This document shows, one piece after another, positions 43,076 through 51,683 of a DNA stretch of 64,000 nucleotides (the first letter of the stretch is position 1; every line of letters begins with the position of its first letter). The DNA comes from Parasphingopyxis sp052168295. Lineage in GTDB: Bacteria > Pseudomonadota > Alphaproteobacteria > Sphingomonadales > Sphingomonadaceae. A program made the translations under genes and the position numbers. The stretch spans positions 62,001 to 126,000 of the forward strand of contig NZ_JBQLZN010000089.1 in the NCBI RefSeq assembly GCF_052168295.1, in the 5' to 3' direction. The notes beneath the pieces were generated by a model. It saw only the letters and a list, made by a program, of their open reading frames with translations, was not told the origin of the DNA and made no database searches.

Positions 43076-43597
43076 ATGGCCGACGAACAGGGCGCAGCCC
43101 CCGATCAACCCGCAGCCGGCGCGCCGGACGATGCGCCGCGCGTCAACATCCTCGCACAATATGTGAAGGACCTGTCGTTCGAGAATCCGAATTCGCCGGG
43201 CGTCTATCAGGCGAACGAAACGCCGAAGATCGACGTGCAGTTCAATATCGGCAGCGACAGCGCGGGCGAGAATGTCTGGGAAGTCCTGTTGAAGATCGAT
43301 GTCAGCGCCAAGCTCGAACAGGGCACGGCCTTCCAGGTCGAGCTTTCCTATGCCGGCCTGTTCGGCCTGACCAATGTGCCCGAGCAGCAGCGCGAGCCGT
43401 TCCTGCTCGTCGAAGCGCCGCGCATCCTGTTCCCCTTCGCCCGGCGCATTCTCGCGGACACGGTGCGCGACGGCAATTTCCCGCCGCTGATGCTCGAGCC
43501 GATCGATTTCGCCGCGCTTTACATGCAGCAAAAGGCGCAGCTCGCGCAGGGCGGGTCCGACAATGTCAATATCGACTCGCCGATTGGCCAGGCCTGA
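43076..43597 (+). CDS. secB: Protein-export chaperone SecB
   Basis: 173 residues from ATG 43076; a TTG at 43061 is less likely. SecB pattern: NILAQYVKDLSFENPNSPGVY, VQFNIGSDS, and VEAPRILFPFARRILADTVRDGNFPPLMLEPIDFAALYMQQ. A homotetrameric chaperone that delivers preproteins to SecA. Typical alphaproteobacterial neighbourhood with the Tim44-like gene. Confidence 0.96.
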   Translation: MADEQGAAPDQPAAGAPDDAPRVNILAQYVKDLSFENPNSPGVYQANETPKIDVQFNIGSDSAGENVWEVLLKIDVSAKLEQGTAFQVELSYAGLFGLTNVPEQQREPFLLVEAPRILFPFARRILADTVRDGNFPPLMLEPIDFAALYMQQKAQLAQGGSDNVNIDSPIGQA

Positions 43598-43639
43598 GCG
43601 CAGCATGACGGGGCCGATGGCAGGGGCCGGCCGCACGCC

Positions 43640-45238
43640 ATGAACCTCATACGGGCCACCGGAACGATCGGCGGCCTGACGATGGTCAGCCGCATTGCCG
43701 GGTTCGTGCGGGACATGCTTTTGGCCCGCATCCTCGGCCCCGGCCTGGCGGCGGACAGTTTCTTCGTCGCCTTCCAGCTACCGAACATCTTTCGCCGGTT
43801 GTTCGCCGAGGGCGCTTTTGCGTCCGCCTTCGTGCCGCTGTTCAGCCGCAAGCTCGGCAAGGATGGAGAGCTGGAGGACGCCGAGCAGTTTTCGAGCGAA
43901 GTCGTGTCGGTCTTCGTGCCGGTACTTATCTTCTTCGTAGCGCTGTTCGAGATTGCCATGCCGGCGATCATCTGGCTGATGGCGAGCAGCTTCCAGGAAG
44001 TGCCCGGGAAGTTCGAGCTGACCGTCGCGCTGGCGCGGATCACCTTTCCCTATCTCTTCCTGATCAGCATGGTCGCGCTGCTCGCAGCGATCCTCAACTC
44101 AATGTCGCGATTCGCGGCCGGGGCGAGTTTTCCGATCCTGCTCAACCTTGTGCTGATCGCGGCGCTGCTGATCGGCGACGACGCGTCGATCCTGATCGGC
44201 GAGTATGTCAGGGGACCGGGCGGGGAGGACATTATCGTCGCCTATTTTCTCGCCGGCGGCGTCGCGCTCGGCGGCGTCGTGCAGCTGGCATGGCTCTGGT
44301 TCTGGATGAAACGCAGCGGGTTCAGGCTGCGGTTCCAGCGGCCGCGCCTCACCAAGGACGTAAAGGAACTCGGTATCATCATCCTGCCCGCCGCGTTCGG
44401 CGCGGGCGTTTATCAGATCAGCCAGCTCGTGCAGCTCTTCTTCGCAACGCAATTGCCGGGCGGCTCGGTCAGCCATCTCAATTTCGCGGACCGGCTGAAC
44501 CAGCTGCCGCTGGGCGTGATCGGCATCGCACTGGGTACAGCAATCCTCCCTGCCCTCTCCCGCCATATCGGCGCGGACGACAAGGAACAGGCCGACCGGG
44601 TCCAGTCCAACGCCATCGAACTCGCGATGCTGCTGACCTTTCCGGCGGCGGCCGCGCTGATGATCTGCGCGCCCGCCTTCGTGAACGCCTTTTTCCTCGG
44701 CGGGCAGTTCGACGCGGAGGATGCCCGAATCACGAGCAATGTGCTGACGGCACTCGTCGCTGGCCTGCCAGCCTATGTGCTGATCAAAGTGCTCACGCCC
44801 GCCTTCTTCTCGCGCAAGGACACGCGCACGCCCGTCTATGCCGCGGCGATCGTGCTGATCTTCTTCATCACCTTCAACGCGCTACTGATAGATCGCCTCG
44901 GCATTGTCGGCATCGCATCGGCGACGGCGATAGGCGCGTGGCTCAACGTCTTCATGCTCTATGCGATCCTGCAGAAGCGCGGCCATTATGCGCTCAACGC
45001 CCCGCTCGTCGGGCGGCTGTTCAGCCAGCTTCTGGCGACCGGCGCGATGGCGGCGATGCTTTTCTATCTCCTGCCTTATCTCAGCGACTGGTTCGGCGGG
45101 AGCGTGTTCGAGCGGGTCGCGTCCATCGCGGCACTGGTCAGCGCAGGCATGCTCGTCTATTTCGGCGCGGCGGCGCTGACCGGCGCCATCGATCGCTCCA
45201 AGATCGCCCTCCTCGTCAAGCGAAAGGCCCCCAACTGA
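43640..45238 (+). CDS. murJ: Lipid II flippase MurJ
   Basis: 532 residues, about 14 transmembrane helices. The N-terminal MurJ/MVF pattern is clear (RATGTIGGLTMVSRIAGFVRD, ADSFFVAFQLPNIFRRLFAEG, AFASAFVPLF). It moves lipid II across the inner membrane for peptidoglycan synthesis. Its TGA overlaps the trpS ATG by one base (TGATG). Confidence 0.95.
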   Translation: MNLIRATGTIGGLTMVSRIAGFVRDMLLARILGPGLAADSFFVAFQLPNIFRRLFAEGAFASAFVPLFSRKLGKDGELEDAEQFSSEVVSVFVPVLIFFVALFEIAMPAIIWLMASSFQEVPGKFELTVALARITFPYLFLISMVALLAAILNSMSRFAAGASFPILLNLVLIAALLIGDDASILIGEYVRGPGGEDIIVAYFLAGGVALGGVVQLAWLWFWMKRSGFRLRFQRPRLTKDVKELGIIILPAAFGAGVYQISQLVQLFFATQLPGGSVSHLNFADRLNQLPLGVIGIALGTAILPALSRHIGADDKEQADRVQSNAIELAMLLTFPAAAALMICAPAFVNAFFLGGQFDAEDARITSNVLTALVAGLPAYVLIKVLTPAFFSRKDTRTPVYAAAIVLIFFITFNALLIDRLGIVGIASATAIGAWLNVFMLYAILQKRGHYALNAPLVGRLFSQLLATGAMAAMLFYLLPYLSDWFGGSVFERVASIAALVSAGMLVYFGAAALTGAIDRSKIALLVKRKAPN

Positions 45239-46236
45239 TGCGTGTCGTTTCCGGCATCCAGCCCACCGGCAATCTCCATCTCGGCAATTATCTCGGCGCC
45301 ATCGTCAACTGGGTGAAGATGCAGGACGAAGGCGAATGCCTGTTCTTCCTCGCCGACCTCCACGCCATTTCCATGCCCATCGATGCAGCCGAACTGAGCG
45401 CCGGCACCCGCGAGATGGCCGCCGCGCTGATCGCTTCGGGCATCGACCCGGACCGCTCGACCCTGTTCAACCAGGCACGGGTGCCCGCCCATGCCGAGCT
45501 GCAATGGCTGCTCTCCGGCACCGCGCGCATGGGCTGGCTCAACCGCATGACGCAGTTCAAGGACAAGTCCGGCAAGAACAAGGAAGGCGCGAGCATCGCG
45601 CTCTTCGCCTATCCCGTTCTCCAGGCGGCCGACGTTCTGCTCTACAATGCGACGCACGTGCCGGTCGGCGAAGACCAGAAACAGCATCTCGAGCTGGCGC
45701 GGGACATCGCGGAAAAATTCAACACCGATACCGGCACGGAGACGTTCGTTTTGCCCGAACCCTATATCGGCGCGACGGCGGCGCGAATCATGTCTCTGCG
45801 CGATGGCTCGGCGAAGATGTCCAAGTCGGACGTATCGGACATGAGCCGTGTAAATCTGTCCGACGATGCCGATGCGATCGCAAAGAAGATTCGCAAGGCG
45901 CGAACCGATCCCGATCCCCTGCCCGAAACGATGGACGGGCTGGCTGAGCGGCCCGAGGCGCGAAATCTCGTGACGATCTACGCGGCCTTGGCGGATACCG
46001 CGCCCGATGCGGTCTTGGCCGAGTTCGCCGGCAAGGGCTTTGGCGATTTCAAGCCCGCGCTGGCCGACCTCACGGTTTCCATCCTCGAACCGATTTCAGC
46101 GCGGTTCAATGCACTGAAAGACGATGCGACGACGCTCGATTCGATCCTGCAGGCAGGCGCGGAAAAGGCGGCCGCGACCGGTGCGCCGATCCTCGCCAAT
46201 GCCTATCGCGCGCTGGGTCTGCTGAGCGGGCGCTAG
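45238..46236 (+). CDS. trpS: Tryptophanyl-tRNA synthetase
   Basis: 332 residues from ATG 45238. Class Ic synthetase: HIGH-type motif GIQPTGNLHLGN at residues 6-17 and KMSKS at 193-197 (DGSAKMSKSD). It charges tRNA-Trp. Starts inside the murJ stop, so it is co-transcribed with murJ, an unusual but known alphaproteobacterial pairing. Confidence 0.97.
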   Translation: MRVVSGIQPTGNLHLGNYLGAIVNWVKMQDEGECLFFLADLHAISMPIDAAELSAGTREMAAALIASGIDPDRSTLFNQARVPAHAELQWLLSGTARMGWLNRMTQFKDKSGKNKEGASIALFAYPVLQAADVLLYNATHVPVGEDQKQHLELARDIAEKFNTDTGTETFVLPEPYIGATAARIMSLRDGSAKMSKSDVSDMSRVNLSDDADAIAKKIRKARTDPDPLPETMDGLAERPEARNLVTIYAALADTAPDAVLAEFAGKGFGDFKPALADLTVSILEPISARFNALKDDATTLDSILQAGAEKAAATGAPILANAYRALGLLSGR

Positions 46237-46245
46237 CTCCGATCC

Positions 46246-46271
46246 GTTCACGGAACGTTCAATCGGGGTTC
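46246..46271. promoter_or_regulatory. Tandem LexA-like operator (three GTTC half sites)
   Basis: GTTC occurs at 46246-46249, 46257-46260 and 46268-46271, each separated by exactly 7 bases. This is two overlapping copies of the alphaproteobacterial LexA box GTTC-N7-GTTC. It lies 66 nt upstream of the DUF4136-like lipoprotein gene, in promoter position. Binding is not proven. Confidence 0.6.
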
Positions 46272-46336
46272 AGGCAGCTTGGTATAAAGCCGCCCGATAT
46301 TATATAGTTGGCTGTAGCTGATTACGGAGACCCGCC

Positions 46337-46981
46337 ATGTCCCGCAAATTATTCGCCCTTGCCGCACCCATCGCGATGCTTGCGATCGCTGCTTGCACGA
46401 CACCGTTCCGCGCCGACGTTGCGCGCTTCCAGCAGATGCCCGCACCGCAGGGCGAGAGCTTCTACATCCAGCCGGCGGACGAATCGCTGGCCGGCGGTCT
46501 CGAATTCGCCACCTACGCAAATCTCGTCGCCCTCGAACTCGGCGAATATGGCTACAGCGCCGCGCGCTCGCCGCAGGACGCGACGCTGGTCGTCACCATG
46601 CAGTACAGCGTCGACGACGGGCGCGAGCGGATCGTGACGAGCCCCGGTTTCCATCGTGGTTTCTGGGGCTATCGCTCGGCCTTTTATGGCCGCTGGGGAT
46701 GGCGTTCGCCCTATCATTTCGGCTGGTACGATCCGTTTTTCGACAGCGGCTTCGGCTATCCGCATGTGCGGAGCTACACGCTCTACACGAGCGAGCTCGA
46801 ACTGCGGATCGACCGTGCGGCCAATGGCGAATCGGTCTTCGAAGGCCGGGCCCGCGCGCGGTCACGCAGCGATGCGCTGACCGAACTTGTCCCCAACCTG
46901 GTCGAAGCGATGTTCACCGGCTTCCCCGGCAATTCGGGCGAGGAAGTCCGCATCACGGTCATGCCGCGCGACGAGGGCTGA
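46337..46981 (+). CDS. DUF4136-like lipoprotein
   Basis: 214 residues with a lipoprotein signal (LFALAAPIAMLAIAAC, lipobox IAAC). The mature part has the DUF4136 pattern: an N-terminal strand-rich region (RADVARFQQM ... SFYIQPADE), an aromatic/Gly-rich middle (RGFWGYRSAFYGRWGWRSPYHFG) and ELELRIDRAANGESVFEGRARAR. Outer-membrane targeted; function unknown. A LexA-like operator upstream suggests possible SOS control. Confidence 0.82.
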   Translation: MSRKLFALAAPIAMLAIAACTTPFRADVARFQQMPAPQGESFYIQPADESLAGGLEFATYANLVALELGEYGYSAARSPQDATLVVTMQYSVDDGRERIVTSPGFHRGFWGYRSAFYGRWGWRSPYHFGWYDPFFDSGFGYPHVRSYTLYTSELELRIDRAANGESVFEGRARARSRSDALTELVPNLVEAMFTGFPGNSGEEVRITVMPRDEG

Positions 46982-47037
46982 GAAACGCCGCGGCGGTCGG
47001 CCGCTTTCGATAGCTTGTGATATCCGGAGGCCATGCC

Positions 47038-47826
47038 ATGATGGCCGGCATGGATGACCGCTTATTTGTACTCATGTCGATGCCGCGGACGGGCTCGAAC
47101 ATGCTGGTCAGCACGTTCGACAGCCATAAAGACGCGACGTGCCTTCCGGCAATTTTTACTGCCGGTGGCTGGCGAAATTGGCGAGCCCGTGCTCGGCGCC
47201 AGCCCGATGACACCGTCTCATCGCGGATGGCAAAACTGCCCAAAAAATGGAACGAGCTCGATCAACGCATCGCTGACATGCCGGAATTTTTGGATAGCGT
47301 CGCGGCGCAATTCCCCGATGACAAGCGGATCGGCTTCAAGCATCATATGGGACCGGTAGATCGTAAGTCGACTGCGCAGATAATTGCGCTGAAGCTACCG
47401 ACGATCATTCTGCGTCGTCGCAACATTCTGGCCGCGTTTTCATCGGGTCAGATCGCGAAAGTGACTGGCCAGGGTTCATTATCGATTGGACAAAAGCGAA
47501 AAGAGGCAAAGATCGAATTCGACGCAGAAGCCTTCCAATTATATGTCGGATGGTGGGAGGCGGTGTACGAGCACTGGATCGCTGAAATACAAAAGACCGG
47601 CGCTCCCTGCATGATCATCGACTATACCGAAGCGCGGAAGAATGAAGGCAAGGCACGCGCCGCTACGTTTCTGGGCCTCGACGCGCAAGCTCTCGGTCAG
47701 ACACAGACAGTGAAGCGCAACCCCGATGAAATACTGAAGCGCTTCTCGAACGCGGCGTCCGTAGAAAGCTTTCTGCAAGACCACAATCTCATGCATTGGA
47801 GAGTCGAGACCGAGGCGGAGGTCTGA
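47038..47826 (+). CDS. Sulfotransferase family protein
   Basis: 262 residues from ATG 47038, with GGAGG at 47026-47030. The 5'-PSB loop (PAPS binding) reads LFVLMSMPRTGSNML near the N-terminus, and the 3'-phosphate-binding stretch is KLPTIILRRRNILAAFSSGQ. This is the P-loop-like fold of bacterial Stf0-type or carbohydrate sulfotransferases. Substrate unknown. Codon use is somewhat less GC-rich than neighbours, possibly acquired. Convergent with dnaA. Confidence 0.82.
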   Translation: MMAGMDDRLFVLMSMPRTGSNMLVSTFDSHKDATCLPAIFTAGGWRNWRARARRQPDDTVSSRMAKLPKKWNELDQRIADMPEFLDSVAAQFPDDKRIGFKHHMGPVDRKSTAQIIALKLPTIILRRRNILAAFSSGQIAKVTGQGSLSIGQKRKEAKIEFDAEAFQLYVGWWEAVYEHWIAEIQKTGAPCMIIDYTEARKNEGKARAATFLGLDAQALGQTQTVKRNPDEILKRFSNAASVESFLQDHNLMHWRVETEAEV

Positions 47827-47836
47827 TCCGGGGTAC

Positions 47837-49252
47837 TTAGTTCTCGAGCTTGCGCAGCAGCGAGCGGACATCCGAATCGAGTTCGCTGTCCGCCGCGCGC
47901 AACTCCTTTATCCGCTTGATCGCGTGGATCACCGTCGTGTGATCGCGCCCGCCGAAACGCCGTCCGATCTCGGGCAGCGAACGCGGGGTCAGCCGCTTGG
48001 CCAGGTACATGGCGACCTGACGCGGACGGGCCACCTCGCGCGCGCGGCGCGCGGACGTCATTTCCGCATGGCGAATGCCATAATGCTCGCAGACGCTGCG
48101 CTGGATCTCGTCGATCGTGATGCGGCGCTGCGAATGGCGCAGCAGGTCCGCCAGCGTTTCCTGCGCGAAGGGCAGATCGATCGGACGCTTCGAAAGCAGC
48201 GAATAGGCGACAACCCGCGTGAGCGCGCCCTCGAGTTCGCGAATGCTCGCGGAAAAACGCTGGGCGAGGAAATCGGCGACGTCCTTCGGCATTTCGGCCT
48301 GCGGCATCTGGCCCAATTTATGCGCGACGATACGGCGGCGATGATCGAGATCGGGCTGACGCAGGTCCGTCACCAGTCCGCCCGCAAGGCGCGAGGCGAT
48401 CCGCTTGTCGACGGCGCCGAGCTCGTGCGGCGGCCGGTCGGCGCTGATCACGAGGCGATGGCCGGTCGCGATTATCTCATTGATCGTATGGAAGAATTCT
48501 TCCTGTGTCGCTTCCTTGCCGGCAATGAACTGGACATCGTCGACGAGCAGGAGATCGGCCGAGCGCAGCTTCTGCTTGAAGCCGATGGTATCCTTGTCCC
48601 GCATCGCCGAAACGAACTCGTACATGAATTTTTCGGCCGACATGTACAGCACGTTCGAGCGCGGTTTCTGACGGAGGAACTCGTGGCCGATCGCGTGTAA
48701 AAGATGAGTCTTGCCCAGGCCCGTACCGGCGTGAATGTAAAGTGAGCTGAACATCGGCACGCCGACATCGGCCATCATCCGCGCCGCGTTGAAAGCGACC
48801 TCGTTCGCTGTGCCGGTCACGAAATTCGAGAACACATAACGATTTTCGAGTGGGGTGCCGATGCTGTCTCCGCTCGTTCCCGTCAGCTGCTCGGTCGGCG
48901 GCAGGACGTCCTCTTCACCGACGATGAACAGCGCGGGGCGCGATGCGCCTTCGGCCGCGACGATGTCGATCTCGCGCACACTCGGCACGGTGGCGCGCCA
49001 CGCATAGCGGAGTCGGTCGGAATAATGTTCGCGGACCCAATCGGCCATGAAATGCGACGGCAGTTCGAGACGAATCTGTCCGGCCTCTTCTTCGTAGCCG
49101 ATGAGCTTCATCGGTTTCAGCCAATGATCGAAAGTGCGCGCGCCGAGATCACGTCGCAGGCCGTTGCGAATGGCATCCCAGGCAGCTTCGAAAGGTTCGT
49201 GTGCGTTCGCTATTTCTGCATCCGATTTATCGACACCCGTATCCCGCACCAC
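47837..49252 (-). CDS. dnaA: Chromosomal replication initiator DnaA
   Basis: 471 residues from a GTG at 49252 with a GGGGAGG ribosome site. Domain I (about 15-95), linker, AAA+ domain with YIHAGTGLGKTHLLHAIG (Walker A about 171-178) and LLLVDDVQFIAGKE (Walker B), and the C-terminal HTH with the DnaA signature (RFGGRDHTTVIHAI). It opens the replication origin. As in many alphaproteobacteria, it is next to rpsT and not near an obvious origin. Confidence 0.97.
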   Translation of the reverse strand: MVRDTGVDKSDAEIANAHEPFEAAWDAIRNGLRRDLGARTFDHWLKPMKLIGYEEEAGQIRLELPSHFMADWVREHYSDRLRYAWRATVPSVREIDIVAAEGASRPALFIVGEEDVLPPTEQLTGTSGDSIGTPLENRYVFSNFVTGTANEVAFNAARMMADVGVPMFSSLYIHAGTGLGKTHLLHAIGHEFLRQKPRSNVLYMSAEKFMYEFVSAMRDKDTIGFKQKLRSADLLLVDDVQFIAGKEATQEEFFHTINEIIATGHRLVISADRPPHELGAVDKRIASRLAGGLVTDLRQPDLDHRRRIVAHKLGQMPQAEMPKDVADFLAQRFSASIRELEGALTRVVAYSLLSKRPIDLPFAQETLADLLRHSQRRITIDEIQRSVCEHYGIRHAEMTSARRAREVARPRQVAMYLAKRLTPRSLPEIGRRFGGRDHTTVIHAIKRIKELRAADSELDSDVRSLLRKLEN

Positions 49253-49687
49253 GCAACGCCTCCCCTTATATACCGCCTCTCAGACCACAGCCCGGCGCCC
49301 TCTGACCGCCTGAGCTTCACAATCGCGCGACAAAGAAAACCCCCAGCGAAAAACCCGCGTTTTCGCATGACACTTGTTCTTGGCGACTGTGCCGGTCGGG
49401 AAGAATCGCTACCGACCGAGTGCTGTTTGATGAATTGTTAACGCGTCCAAAGCAAGGGGTCGGACCGTCAAATTTTTGAAATAATTGGGGTTGACACGCA
49501 TAGCCGCCAATCCTGACGGATGAAGGCACAAACCGTTGAAATATCTGCGATAATTAGCGCTTCGCCCCTATGCGATATGATTCGCAATCGGTGCGACTCG
49601 TTGAGATTCCAAGTGTAACCAATCTGCAAAAAAATTTTCGCATTCGCGATCGACGCTGCCCGTCGCCGATGGCCGCGACCGGCCCGC
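49253..49687. other. dnaA/rpsT intergenic region
   Basis: 435 nt with no credible gene. It holds the dnaA promoter, a GANTC at 49403-49407 inside a 7-bp inverted repeat (CGGTCGG...CCGACCG), the GANTC cluster at 49579-49609, and after rpsT a weak stem with a T-run (minus strand, A7 at 49628-49634) that may terminate rpsT. No clear DnaA boxes were found. Confidence 0.7.
49579..49609. promoter_or_regulatory. Cluster of three GANTC (CcrM) sites
   Basis: GATTC at 49579, GACTC at 49595 and GATTC at 49605 lie within 31 bp, with a fourth GANTC at 49403. In Caulobacter, CcrM methylation of GANTC near the dnaA promoter affects dnaA expression. The cluster here is a candidate for the same control. Confidence 0.55.
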
Positions 49688-49951
49688 CTATTTGAGCGCG
49701 GCGACCCGCTTGGAGAGACGCGAGAGCTTCCGCGAAGCTGTATTCTTGTGGAAGATTCCCTTGGCAACACCGCGCGCAAGTTCCGGCTGCATGGCCTGCA
49801 GCGCTTCGGTCGCTTCCTTCTTGTCGCCGGCTTCAACAGCGGTCTCGACCCGCTTGATGAAAGTGCGGATACGGCTCACGCGATTCGTGTTCACGACGGC
49901 GCGGCGATTGTTACGGCGAATGCGTTTCTTGGCCTGGGGCGTATTGGCCAT
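49688..49951 (-). CDS. rpsT: 30S ribosomal protein S20
   Basis: 87 residues, very basic, starting MANTPQAKKRIRRNNRRAVV and ending KLSRLSKRVAALK. Standard S20. Binds 16S rRNA. Located between mutM and dnaA as in many alphaproteobacteria. Confidence 0.97.
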   Translation of the reverse strand: MANTPQAKKRIRRNNRRAVVNTNRVSRIRTFIKRVETAVEAGDKKEATEALQAMQPELARGVAKGIFHKNTASRKLSRLSKRVAALK

Positions 49952-50057
49952 AATAAACCTCGATCATGTCAAAATAAAAAGGCGCAGCAATCGCCGCACC
50001 GAAAGCGCACGGCACCTAGCTATCGCGACGGCGAAGGTCAAGGGTGCGGGTGCGTTT

Positions 50058-50870
50058 TCACCGCTGACATCGCGGGCAGTAAAAGGTCGATCGGCCGCTA
50101 TCCACACGCCGCCGGATCAGCCCTCCGCACTGGCACGGCTCCCCTTCCCGCCCATAGGCGCGCCAGCTCTTGAAGAAGTAGCCGAGCTCCCCGTCGGGCT
50201 GCGCATAGTCACGCAGGCTCGACCCGCCGGCGTCGATCGCCGCGGCGATGATCTCGCGAATCGCGCCGACCAATCGCTCCAGCCGCGCCTGGCGTATGCG
50301 CCGTCCCTGCGTCCCCGGAGCGATGCGCGCCTGGTTCAACGCCTCGCACACATAGATATTGCCGAGACCTGCCACGACACGCTGGTCGAGAAGCAGCGCC
50401 TTGATCGGACCGGTGCGGCCGGACAGCGCCGCCTTGAGATAGTCTGGGGTGAAATCGTCACCGAGCGGCTCCGGGCCGAGCGCGGCGAAAGGCGCAAAGG
50501 CCGACAGGTCATCGGTGCGCATAAGGTCCAGTGATCCGAACCGGCGCGGATCGTTCAAGGAGACGACCCTGCCCGCATCCGTTTCGAGCACCAGATGGTC
50601 GTGCGTGCCGATCTCGTCGGGATCGAGCCGCCAGCGTCCGGACATGCCCAGGTGGAAGATCAGCGTGTCGCCGCGGTCGGTCTCTATCAGGCCGTATTTC
50701 GCGCGCCGCGCAAGCCCGGTAACGGTCGCGCCCGTCATCCGTTGGCGAAGGTTTACCGGAATCGGGCGGCGCAGATCGGGCCGGCGCGGTTCGACGCGGA
50801 CCAGACGCTGACCGCGCAATACCGGCTCCAGCCCGCGCACGGTGGTTTCGACTTCGGGAAGTTCCGGCAT
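50058..50870 (-). CDS. mutM: Formamidopyrimidine-DNA glycosylase
   Basis: 270 residues from ATG 50870. This start is required because the enzyme uses Pro2 as nucleophile: the protein begins MPELPEVETTVRGLEPVL. Further family motifs are TLIFHLGMSGRW and the C-terminal zinc finger CQCGG ... YCPRCQR. It excises oxidised purines (8-oxoG). Divergent from ubiE by 78 nt. Confidence 0.96.
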   Translation of the reverse strand: MPELPEVETTVRGLEPVLRGQRLVRVEPRRPDLRRPIPVNLRQRMTGATVTGLARRAKYGLIETDRGDTLIFHLGMSGRWRLDPDEIGTHDHLVLETDAGRVVSLNDPRRFGSLDLMRTDDLSAFAPFAALGPEPLGDDFTPDYLKAALSGRTGPIKALLLDQRVVAGLGNIYVCEALNQARIAPGTQGRRIRQARLERLVGAIREIIAAAIDAGGSSLRDYAQPDGELGYFFKSWRAYGREGEPCQCGGLIRRRVDSGRSTFYCPRCQR

Positions 50871-50948
50871 GGCATTGCAGCTAAGATGCGTTTGCGGGCA
50901 CGGCAAGGCTTGGCTAGAGGATCAATTCTTCCCATCTGGCAGGCGGAT

Positions 50949-51683
50949 ATGAACGAAGACCACGTCTCTTTTGGCTATGAAGATGTAGCGCCCGACGAGA
51001 AGACGAAGCGCGTCGGCGGCGTCTTCTCCAATGTCGCCTCGCGCTACGATCTGATGAACGATGCGATGTCCGGTGGCATGCACCGGCTCTGGAAGGACCG
51101 CTTCGTCCGACGCGTGAAACCGCGGGCCGGCGAACAGATACTCGATATGGCGGGCGGCACGGGCGATATCGCCTTCCGGCTCGCGCGATCGGGCGCGGCG
51201 ATCACGGTCGCCGATATCAATGCCGAGATGCTCAAGGTCGGCATGGACCGTGCCGAGAAGCGCGGCATCGACGGCCTGATATGGGCGCAGGAAAATGCCG
51301 AAGAACTGAGCTTCGCCGACAAGAGCTTCGATGCCTATACGATCGCCTTCGGCATCCGGAACGTTACGGATATCGAAGCGGCGCTTTCCGAGGCGCATCG
51401 CATGCTGAAGCGCGGCGGCCGTTTCTTCTGCCTCGAATTCTCGACGACGCTCTGGCCCGGTTTCGCCGAAGTCTACGATCTCTACTCGCACAAGCTCGTG
51501 CCGAAGATCGGTCAGGCCCTCGCCGAAGACGAAGACAGCTATCGATACCTGATCGAATCGATCCGCCGCTTTCCGGACATGGACACCTTCAAGGCGATGA
51601 TCGAAGACGCCGGCTTTGTGCAATGCGGCGTCGAACCCATGCTGGGCGGTCTCGTCGCCATCCATAGCGGCTACCGGATTTGA
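50949..51683 (+). CDS. ubiE: Ubiquinone/menaquinone biosynthesis methyltransferase
   Basis: 244 residues from ATG 50949. Class I SAM methyltransferase of the UbiE type: YDLMNDAMSGGMHRLWKDRFV, QILDMAGGTGDIAFR, DAYTIAFGIRNVTD and GGRFFCLEFSTTLW. C-methylation in ubiquinone synthesis. Its TGA overlaps the ubiB TTG start by two bases (TTGA). Confidence 0.96.
   Translation: MNEDHVSFGYEDVAPDEKTKRVGGVFSNVASRYDLMNDAMSGGMHRLWKDRFVRRVKPRAGEQILDMAGGTGDIAFRLARSGAAITVADINAEMLKVGMDRAEKRGIDGLIWAQENAEELSFADKSFDAYTIAFGIRNVTDIEAALSEAHRMLKRGGRFFCLEFSTTLWPGFAEVYDLYSHKLVPKIGQALAEDEDSYRYLIESIRRFPDMDTFKAMIEDAGFVQCGVEPMLGGLVAIHSGYRI

Noticed and set aside
49253..49687. Possible replication origin at dnaA
   Set aside because: No convincing DnaA boxes and no AT-rich unwinding element beside them; in alphaproteobacteria dnaA is often away from the origin. 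Reported only as an intergenic region.
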